From contig JARDYH010000005.1 of assembly GCA_029215795.1 (NCBI GenBank), positions 157,567,814 through 157,631,813 on the forward strand: a stretch of DNA of 64,000 nt. The letters are read 5' to 3'. This stretch comes from Anniella stebbinsi (taxonomy: Eukaryota; Chordata; Lepidosauria; Squamata; Anniellidae). Positions within the stretch are counted from its first letter, which is position 1. Every line of letters starts with the position of its first letter. The notes beneath the pieces were generated by a model. It saw only the letters and a list, made by a program, of their open reading frames with translations. It was not told the origin of the DNA and did no database searches. Below, piece after piece: positions 55,818 to 64,000 of this stretch. A program made the translations under genes and the position numbers.

Positions 55818-56927
55818 ATGGCGACGGAGATCAAGGCGGAGACTCTCTCACAGGCAGACCCTAAAATAGTGAATCCCCTGTGGTGGGATGTCTCCCAGGA
55901 CTGTGACCACTACGACACTTGTGAGATTTGGAAGGAGCAGGAGAAGCAGAAGGCCTTGATCAAAATTGAGGACGTCAAGGGGCTGGAAGATTTCATGGTG
56001 CCCAAAGAAAACCCTGCACAAGAGAATGAAAAGCCATGTGTCCTCCAGAACCCGGGACTCATTACACATGAGAGGATCTGCACAGAAGAGAGCCCCTTTA
56101 GGTGTGATGCATGCGGGAAATGCTTTGGGGATAATTCCCATCTGATCAGGCATCAGAGAATCCACACCGGGGAGAGACCGTACCAATGCGGTGACTGTGG
56201 GAAAAGCTTCAATCAGAACTCACACCTCCTCCTCCACAGGAAGGTCCACTCGGGGGAGAAGCCCTGCCGCTGCAAAGATTGCGGGAAAAGTTTTGTGACC
56301 ATTTGGGCTCTCATCAAACACCAGAAAATCCACATGGAGGAGAAGCCCTTTCGGTGCGCGCAGTGTGGAAAGACTTTCCGCCAGAATTCGCACCTGGTGA
56401 TCCACGGGAGGATCCACTCGGGGGAAAAGCCCTGCCCTTGCCCCGAATGTGGGAAATGCTTTGGGGACACGTCGGCCCTCATCAAACACCAGAGAACCCA
56501 CTCGGGTGAGAAGCCCTACACCTGCCCACATTGCGAACGGGGCTTTGGCCAGAACTCTCACCTCCTTCAGCATCTGAAGATGCACACGGGGGAGAGAGGC
56601 TACCACTGCAGCGAATGTGACAAAAGCTTCAGCCAGAAGGCTCAACTGATTGTTCACCAGAGAGTCCACTCTGGGGAGAAGCCGTATAAATGCTCCCACT
56701 GCGGCAGGTCTTTCAATCGCAGCTCTAACCTTATTTCACACGAACGAACCCACAGTGGGGAAAAACCTTACAAATGTCCTGATTGTGGGAAATGCTTCAG
56801 TAGGAGCTCCAATGTCCTTGTGCATCAGAGAATCCACAACGGGGAGAAACCCTTCAAGTGTTCTTCCTGTGGGAAGAGCTTCCGCCGCAACTCTCACCTG
56901 CTGGTTCATCAGAGACACCATCACTGA
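55818..56927 (+). CDS. C2H2 zinc-finger protein, 10 fingers, 369 aa
   Basis: Terminal exon of a second zinc-finger gene. A candidate acceptor (TTTTGTATTCCAG) ends at 55806, 11 nt before ATG 55818. About 90 N-terminal residues (starting MATEIKAETLSQADP, acidic, with IKIEDVKGLEDF) contain no KRAB or SCAN box that I can see. Ten tandem fingers follow (about 56098-56924), each CxxC-x12-HxxxH with SGEKP or TGERP linkers. The last ends HQRHHH just before the stop. All zinc ligands appear present. SGEKP linkers dominate, unlike the first gene's TGEKP, so this is a different subfamily. A nuclear DNA-binding role is established for the fold; target and orthologue are unknown. Confidence 0.93.
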   Translation: MATEIKAETLSQADPKIVNPLWWDVSQDCDHYDTCEIWKEQEKQKALIKIEDVKGLEDFMVPKENPAQENEKPCVLQNPGLITHERICTEESPFRCDACGKCFGDNSHLIRHQRIHTGERPYQCGDCGKSFNQNSHLLLHRKVHSGEKPCRCKDCGKSFVTIWALIKHQKIHMEEKPFRCAQCGKTFRQNSHLVIHGRIHSGEKPCPCPECGKCFGDTSALIKHQRTHSGEKPYTCPHCERGFGQNSHLLQHLKMHTGERGYHCSECDKSFSQKAQLIVHQRVHSGEKPYKCSHCGRSFNRSSNLISHERTHSGEKPYKCPDCGKCFSRSSNVLVHQRIHNGEKPFKCSSCGKSFRRNSHLLVHQRHHH

Positions 56928-57705
56928 GGCTTTCCCAAGGGATCTGTGTGCACATGTGTCTACGTATCTCTTGAAATGTCTGCTGTAGTTCATTCAACAG
57001 AGATGAACTGTTCTTTCCAGGATCCTGCAGGGGACACGCTCTCCCCTGAGCATCTGAAGTCCTAGTAAGGCTTCCAACAGGACGATTCTAGGCATGGCTA
57101 CTAGAGGTAAGTCCCATGGAGTTCAAGCCAGGGCTTATTCCCAAATTAGTGGGTAAGACTGCAATTCTGTGCCCACTTACTTGGGAGTGAGCCCCATTGA
57201 ACTCAGTGGGATTTACTTTCAAGTAAACGCACACAGGATTGCCCAGTTAACACACTTGAATTCAGATTTCTAAACAAGGCAAAAACATGTATGACAGAAT
57301 CACTGAATTTTAAGAATTGGACTGGAGCTCATAGGTCATCTAGCCCAAATCTAGCTGCTTAGTGAAGGAATATAAGCTTGCAAAAATACTGTATTTATTA
57401 TTTCTAGTTGAAGACAATTTAATCAATGAATCCTATGAGTTTGGGTTATTTAATTGATTTAAGGCAAAATCCTAAGCATGTTTAGAACACCTATAACTCC
57501 CAGCATTCCCAAGCCCGCACTGTTCCTCTGATCTGGGTGCTTCCCATCTGCAGTTTGTTTTTCACAAGCATTTGTACTTCAAAATGTATACACACACACA
57601 CACACACTGGAGCCTTTTTAATTAACCACACATATTTTAAAGTGCAATCCTACATATGTGTAGACAGAAAAAAAGTCCTACAGGCATAGGATTGTGCCCT
57701 AAATG

Positions 57706-58648
57706 TCATAGTCATATAGTCACAGTAGAGTTGGAAGGGGCCTATAAGGCCATCGAGTCCAACCTCCTGCTGAGTGTAGGAATCCACCTTAAAGCATACC
57801 TGAAAGATGGCTGTCTAGCTGCATCTTGAAGGTCTCTAGTGTGGGAGAGCCCATGACATCCCTAGGTAATTGGTTCTATTGTCGTACGGCTCTAACAGTC
57901 AGCAAGTTTTTCCTGATGTCCAGCCGGAATCTGGCTTCCTGTAACTTGAGCCCATTATTCCGTGTCCTGCAGTCTGGGTTGATCGAGAAGAGATCCTGAC
58001 CCTCCTCTGTGTGACAACCTTTCAGGTATTTGAAGAGTGCTATCATGTCTCCCCTCAATCTTCTCTTCTCTAGGCTAAACATGCCCAGTTGTTTCAGTCT
58101 CTCCTCATAGGGCTTTGTTTCCAGACCCCTAATCATCCTTGTTGCCCTCCTCTGAGCCCCTTCGAGCTTGTCTGCAGCCTTCTTGAAGTGTGGTGCCCAG
58201 AACTGGACGCAATACTCAAGATGAGGCCTAATTAGTACCTAATAGAGGGGAACCAGTACCTCACACAATTTGGAAGCTGTACTTCTATTAACGCAACCCA
58301 AAATAGCATTTGCTTTTTTTGCAGCCACATCACACTGTTGGCTCATATTCAGCTTGTGATCTACAACAATTCCAAGATCCTTCTCGCTTGTCATATTGAT
58401 TAGCCAAGTATTCCCCATCTTGTAACAGCACATTTGGTTTCTTTTTTGTAGGTGTAGAACTTGGCATTTAAATTATTTTTAAAAAAAAATCATTCTGTGG
58501 TTTTCAGCCCAGCTCTCCATCCTATCAAGATCACTTTGAATTTTGTTTCTGTCTTTCAGGGTATTAGCTATCCTACCCAATTTTGTGTAATCTGCAAATT
58601 TGATAAACATTCCCTGCACTTCCTCGTACAAATCATTAATAAATGTGG
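57706..58648 (-). mobile_element. CR1 LINE 3' fragment
   Basis: Minus-strand CR1 tail. Contains FADYTK (a mutated RT FADDTK) near 58600, [40 protein letters not shown] and the 3' UTR. Broken into several frames. Confidence 0.88.
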
Positions 58649-59344
58649 GTGTTAAGAAGTCAACTAAGCCCACTTTTAGGGGGATAGAGGCCACAAGCCT
58701 CTGCATGATTAGAAAAAAAGTTCTACAATTCCCAACATTCCCCAGCCACCCATGCATAGGATTGTGCCCTTAATCTGTTAACCTAACCAATTAATTTCAT
58801 GTTATTGAACCTGGCAAATTATCAGCATATTCTTGTGGATGAATCTTTCATCTTAGTTGACTCTATAACCCCATCAAATTTTTAAAGAGTTTCTAAAGAT
58901 GCATCCAAAGCTGCAGATTTTTTCCCCTGCTGGTATGTTCACAGGGAAGGTGCAAGTGCCTAACCACCTCTTGGAATCTGTCATTATGCTTCACTTTCTA
59001 TCTTGAGCTCATTAAAAAGGGAACTCTTCTGAGTGTTTCGTCTGGACAGGAGTCTTAACACTGCCCCACTCCCAGGCTACCATGTTAAGTCTGAAGCAGA
59101 GCCCCTTTTCTTCCCCCCAAGGAATTGTGATTTCCATCTCCATCCCACACTATTTGCCATGTTTTCATCTGGTAGTTTCTTTGAGCAGAGGAAGTAAAAA
59201 CGACAATTGTGCAACCAGCTTCTTCACACTCCCCGCTCAAAAACAAAGGATCAAATTGAACAAAGGATCTACAGATCTATATGGGGAATAGTTGTACGCT
59301 GAACATTTTATTTATTTATTTATATCCCATTGTGGAAATTCTGT

Positions 59345-60437
59345 AGACATAATATATCTTGACTTCAGGATATATTAGGAGATCATGACATGCTTCATGA
59401 TCCCCTAATTAGGAAGCTAGTTGAATATGGGTTGGATGGCATTTCTACTAGGTGGATCTATAGCTGGCTAGAGAACCGTACTGAAAAAATGCACATCAAT
59501 GGTTCTTCATCAGACAGGAAGGAGGGATTGAGGGGGATGCTGCAGAGCTTGGTTGTTCTCTTCAATGTTTGTATTAATGACTTGGAGGAAGAGGTGGGTA
59601 TAGGGGTGGAGGGAATGCTTATCAGATTAGCAGATGACACAAAAATGGATGGGATAGCAAATACCTTAGAAGACAGAAACAACATTCAAAAAGACAGTGA
59701 TAAGTTAGAAACTGGACAGAAAATAATAGAATGCAATTTAACAGAGACATATGCAAAGTTCTTCTTGCACAGGTATAAGTTGGGGGATACCTGGCTTGGC
59801 AGTAGTATTTGGAGTTGTAGTCAATCACAAGCTGAATATGAGCCAGAAGTGTGATGTGGCTGCAAAAAAGGCAAATGCAATTTTAGTTGCATCAAATATA
59901 GTTTGAAAATCACAGGAACTGATACTTCCACTCTACCCTGCACTGGTCAGAGCTCACCTAAAATACTGTGGCCAGTTCTGGATACTACACTTTAACAAGA
60001 ATTCAGATAAATTGGGATGAGTTCAGAAGAGGGCAACAAAGGTGATCAGGGGACTAGAAATTAAGTTCTAGAGGAAAGATTGAAGGAACTGGGTATGTTT
60101 AGCCTTGAAAAGAGAAGACTGAGGGAGATATGATGGCACTTTTCAAGTACCTAAAGGATTGTCACACGGAAGAGGGCCGCAACCTGTTCTCTATTATCCA
60201 AGACTGTAGGACATGAAATAACAGGCTTAAACTGCAGGAGGGCAGGTTTTGGTTGAACATCTAGAAAAACTTCCCAATGTTGAGAGCAGTCAGACAATAA
60301 AACTAACAGCCTAGGGAGGTGGAGGGTTCTCCATTGTTGACAACCATTTCTCAAGGATGCTTGAAACCTGATTCTTGCACTGAGCAAGAGGTTGGACTCT
60401 ATGGCCTAAATGGTTCCTTCTAACTATGATTCTATGA
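59345..60437 (+). mobile_element. CR1 LINE fragment, older copy
   Basis: RT region is recognisable (SWLENRTEKMHING, LADDTKMDGIANTLEDRN), followed by the C-terminal region and a tail ending TATGATTCTATGAT. Frame broken repeatedly; more diverged than the copies at 27.3 and 57.7 kb. Confidence 0.85.
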
Positions 60438-60528
60438 TAAAAGGGAATTAGAGAAATCCATGGAGGTCAAGGCTAGTAATGTCTAATAGTCATGATGAGT
60501 GTATGCTACCTCCAGGATCTGAGTCAGT

Positions 60529-61023
60529 GGCTGGTTTTGCACAACATAATAGGCAACGGAGGGGGAAATAGCGTACTGACCGTGCATTAGGTAGGCGGTG
60601 CTCCCCACACGACATATTGCTCTGCCGTCCATTGAGCAGCTGAAAGTTCCAGCATCCATCTTGGCTGCAGCAACTCCTCCCTCCTCCCTCCCCCAGTCCT
60701 CCAGCTGTATCCCAGCATGCACCGCAATTCTGCCGGCTGTATCAGAGCAGCTGGGGGGTTTTGGCTGCTCTGGCTGGCAGAACTCTATGCCCAAATGGAA
60801 TAGTCCACGGAGAGAGGGGGGTTGGTTTGGGACAACACTTTAAAAAACGGGCTTCGGGCTAAACAATGTGCAAGCCCGTTGTTTCTCTCCGTTGCTTATT
60901 TGGGTGGGATAGCGTACCGTCAGTTGTGTGTGCGTTGTGTGTAACCCTCCACACAACATAAGCAACACAACTGACGGTTGCTTACCCCATCTCCATTGCT
61001 TAATGTGTCCTGCAAAACCAGCC
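60529..61023 (+). mobile_element. MITE with GGCTGGTTTTGCA termini, inserted in a CR1-like 3' end
   Basis: Terminal inverted repeats GGCTGGTTTTGCACAAC and TGCAAAACCAGCC with AGT on both sides (60526-60528 and 61024-61026). Subterminal GCAACGGAG/CTCCATTGC arms. The host repeat resumes on the far side. No transposase. Confidence 0.75.
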
Positions 61024-62039
61024 AGTATGTCTCTGAATTACCAGTTATTGGAGAACATCAGCAGGAGGTTGCGATTACCCTTGTGTCCTACTTGTGGGCT
61101 TCCCAGAGGCATCTGGTAGGCCACTATGGAAACAGGGCTTTTGGTTTCATCAGTCAAGGTTCTTCTGTTTTAGAGTACAACATGACTGCTTGTGCTCCAA
61201 CTTAGTTTCTAGCATCCATCAGTTCAAACAAATTCCCTCTTTGGCCCACTCTTATACTGGTCTTCATCTAGAGTCCAGTGTTAGTCCTTCTTAGAGCAGA
61301 TCCGTTAAAATGAATGGGTCAAGTTAGTTGTGACTAACTTAAGTCTCATTCATTTCAATGGGCTGGCTCAAAATAAGACTAACATTGGATACAACCTTAG
61401 AATTCCAAATGCATGGGTGGCTATACATTTCCAGCGCAGTCAGAGGAGTGCGTAGCTGTGGCACGCAGAGGCCGGAGACAAAGTTAGGCCCTGCAGCTTC
61501 CCTCGTGCATTATTTCAATGCATGTGGAGGTGTTATGGGGCCCTTCTTATGCCTTTATCCAATCTCCAAACTAAACAAACTTCTACAGCGCCTGTGCTCT
61601 TATGCTCTAAAGAGCAGAATCCTAAATTCTAATAAGTAGGCAACAATAGCACCAGCCATGCTCAAGAGGGAGATATAGGCAGGCTTGGGGGAACCCCAAT
61701 CTCTGCAGCCTTACAAATATTTGCGAGGGGGTGGGGAGAGGAAGCCCAAACAACCCAAGGAGTACTGACCATGCTGAGTGGCTATGGGGGCACTGAGGAA
61801 CGCCATAACTGGAAGGAAGAGTGGAATGGAGTCTCCTGGAAAGGGGCAAGGCTGGCTGGAACCTGGATAGGAGCACTCCACGCTGAGTCGTCGGAAACCC
61901 CAATTGATAAGTCTGAACCCAGAAAGCCTTTGCGACCTCATGAAACTCCTCCTCAGCAAATTTGGAAGGCGGTGTGTGCGGCCCATACAAGCTTGAGCCC
62001 AAATTACACCCCCACTATGTATACAGGCTGCTCGACGCA

Positions 62040-62250
62040 CTTCCCTCTCCCCCCCCCCCCCGAAGCCCGAGAAACTACGCAGGTCCGGGATGCCCCTCCT
62101 CATTGGCTGGCTCTGCCGCCACGGGGTCTCGCTTTCGGCTGGAAAGGGGCTGGGCAGCAGGACGGCTCCATTCTGGGTCTGGGATTGTGGAGCTGAAAGG
62201 GAGGCTGAGGCCGGGAGAGACTTGCGCGGATGCCAACCCCGCCTGGGTAG
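62040..62250 (+). promoter_or_regulatory. CpG-rich promoter-like region, possible first exon
   Basis: CpG-rich stretch with an inverted CCAAT box (ATTGG near 62101). A Kozak-like GCGCGGATGCC is followed by a possible donor CCTGG|GTAGGG near 62246 (short peptide MPTPPG). No downstream coding exon is visible before the window ends. Strand is uncertain. Confidence 0.3.
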
Positions 62251-62787
62251 GGCGCAGTGGTAAATATCGCCTCTTGCTGGCTTTGCTTGTCTGCTCATGC
62301 AGCCCACCCCGCCACCTCCCTCTCCTCCTCCTCCTGCGTTCTTGCTTTTCGCTGAAGAATTCTTCCCTCTAAAACTCTTCTTCATTAAACTTTAGCCATC
62401 TTCTTTCTCCTCCATCCCAGGCCCATAGCCAGCTTAAATGTTCCGGGGAGGGGGGGGGAGCAAGGCAATTTATCTGGTTTGCAGGCTTTTTAAAAACATT
62501 TGTGAACTGGTTTTTTTTAATGGTTAAAAAATGTAGGACACGCAGAAAAAAAAATTAGGGGGCACCCCCCTCCCCCCGTGGCTACAGGCCTTCCTCCACC
62601 GCCCCGCTTGCACACTTTCTCAGGGGGTTGCGCCCCCCCCCCAAAAAAAAACCAAGTTTGGGAGTCTTCCTGAACTCTGAGCTAACTGGGGAAGCTCAGG
62701 TGGCTGCGGTGTCCAGGAGAGCATTCTATCAGCTTAGGCTGGTACGCCAGCTGCAGCCCTATCTGAAGAGGACGGACCTGAGGCAGG

Positions 62788-63143
62788 GGCTGCCTCTACA
62801 CAAGAGGTTTAAAGCTCTTTGAAATCTCAATAAAAATGTTACCTCTACAAGAGCGGAGCGTAAATCGGGAGTTGAGGCACTTTATCTCTCCGATTATGCG
62901 TGTTATCGAATGCGTGTTAAATAGTGAGTTTTATTTTCCTCTGGCCGTTAAAGCGCATTTTGCCTATGTGAACAAGCGATTCTCCGCATTAACTACTTGT
63001 AAAGCGCATTTCAAACAACCGGTAAGGCCACCAGTTGTGCGCTCAATTACCTCTTGCGTGCAAGCATTTACAATAAAGCGCTTCAGCGATTATGCGCATA
63101 ATCGGCTAACCAGGCGTCAAACAGAATCCATCTAGAGGGGGTC
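62788..63143 (+). mobile_element. CpG-rich ~355-bp MITE family, copy 5 (inserted in an L2 LINE)
   Basis: Begins GGCTGCCTCTACA and ends AGAGGGGGTC. It is more diverged than the other copies; its open frame is disrupted. It splits an L2 fragment together with the adjacent MITE at 63144-63275. Confidence 0.75.
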
Positions 63144-63275
63144 TGGGTCTACACTACTGCTTTAAAACGGCTTAAAACAGTTTATAACAGTAGTGACAAC
63201 TGTTGGGGCCCAGGACACACTCCATATACGGTTTTCAAAACGTTTTCAAAGTGTTTTATCCTGCGTGTGTAGATC
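63144..63275 (+). mobile_element. Short MITE (TCTACAC termini) interrupting the L2 fragment
   Basis: Runs from GGGTCTACACTACTGC to GCGTGTGTAGATC and contains TTTTCAAAACGTTTTCAAAG. It is the reverse complement of the segment at 13388-13506. L2 sequence resumes directly after it. Confidence 0.6.
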
Positions 63276-64000
63276 ATCAGTTGTCCACGCACTGGTCACG
63301 TCCAGGCTGGATTACTGTAATGTGCTGTACGCAAACAGTTCAGAAACTTCAGCTGGTGCAGAATGCAGCCGCCCGAGTATTGGTGGGGGCGAGACGATTT
63401 GACCACATAATGCCTATACTGCACCAGCTGCACTGGCTACTTGTGTGTTTCCGAGCCCAATAAAGTGCTGGTTTTTTTATCTTTAAAGCCCTAAACGGTT
63501 TGGGACCAAGTTACTTGAAGGACCGCCTTCACCCATATCAGCCTGCCTGCATTTTAAGATCAGAAAGAAAGGCCCTTCTCACCTGCCCACCAGTGTGAGA
63601 TATTAGGTGGGTTTCCACACGGGAAAGGGCCTTCTCAGTAGTGGCCCCACACTTGTGGAACAAACTCCCACCGATGATCTGCCATTCACCCTCCTTACAG
63701 GCTTTTAAAAAGGCCTTAAAAGCATTTAATTTTACTATGGCCTTCTCTTAAATACTGTTTTGCTGCTGTTAATCTTTGCTGTTTTACTAGCTTTTAATGT
63801 GAGCTTTTATTTTAATTAATATTTTACTTTTATGTTTTTATTGCTTTTAATATGTATATTGTTTTTATATATGGTTGTAAGCCCTTTAGTAGAGCTTTTG
63901 CCCGGAAAGGCAGCTAAGAAATGCTTTAAATAACTAAATAACTAACTAAATAAGTTAGTGTCTAGGTATATGTTTGATTAATTTGGGTACAAATCAGCAA

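Larger units (their letters stand above)
62655..63955 (+). mobile_element. L2-type LINE 3' fragment split by two MITEs
   Basis: 62655-62787 encodes FYQLRLVRQLQPYLKRTDL. After the MITEs (62788-63275) it resumes with VVHALVTSRLDYCN, KLQLVQNAAARVL, then the RAFSVVAPHLWNKLP-like region near 63640 and a 3' tail near 63930. Confidence 0.85.

Noticed and set aside
61711..62385. 224-codon minus-strand frame and overlapping plus frames
   Set aside because: Lies in a GC-rich promoter-like stretch; no recognisable domain and no splice support. Could be a real first exon but not provable here.

Overview
The window is vertebrate nuclear DNA. It is AT-rich and repeat-dense, with short exons in long introns. 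The mix of CR1 and L2 LINEs, tRNA-derived and MIR-like SINEs, many hAT-like and fold-back DNA elements and C2H2/KRAB zinc-finger genes points to a non-avian sauropsid, most likely a squamate (lizard or snake). That assignment is inference from repeat content; no species marker was read.

Three protein genes can be supported, all on the + strand. (1) A KRAB-type zinc-finger gene: candidate promoter/5' exons from about 20.1 kb, a decayed KRAB-A exon (24509-24622), a candidate alternative first coding exon (30138-30206), an intact KRAB-B exon (32025-32138) and a long zinc-finger exon (34357-36647; 18 intact fingers plus one degenerate). (2) A small three-exon coiled-coil gene (45265-48463, 162 aa) with a TATA/CCAAT promoter; its first intron appears to be of the GC-AG type. 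(3) A second zinc-finger gene with promoter and first exon near 51.1-51.3 kb and a 10-finger final exon at 55818-56927. A CpG-rich promoter-like stretch near 62.0-62.3 kb may begin a fourth gene beyond the window.

There is also an intron-containing tRNA-Tyr(GTA) gene at 10577-10664 with two decayed relatives. Two of the three lie in the two arms of a large inverted duplication (about 7.7-11.1 kb and 25.4-30.1 kb). The arms have since been split by separate insertions: a fold-back element carrying a nested MITE in one, and a 2.5-kb CR1 in the other.

Most of the rest is transposon-derived. Several elements have both ends and target-site duplications readable in the sequence: TAGGGCTGTG hAT-like elements, a TAGGGTGACCA hAT-like family (including one copy nested inside another just upstream of the first zinc-finger exon), and a CpG-rich ~355-bp family in five copies with palindromic GCGATTATGCGCATAATCGC-type motifs and a recurrent 70-codon open frame. 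The two zinc-finger genes and the coiled-coil gene are separated by LINE and MITE debris. KRAB zinc-finger proteins typically silence such elements, so the neighbourhood fits an evolving repressor locus, but no target can be named from sequence alone.
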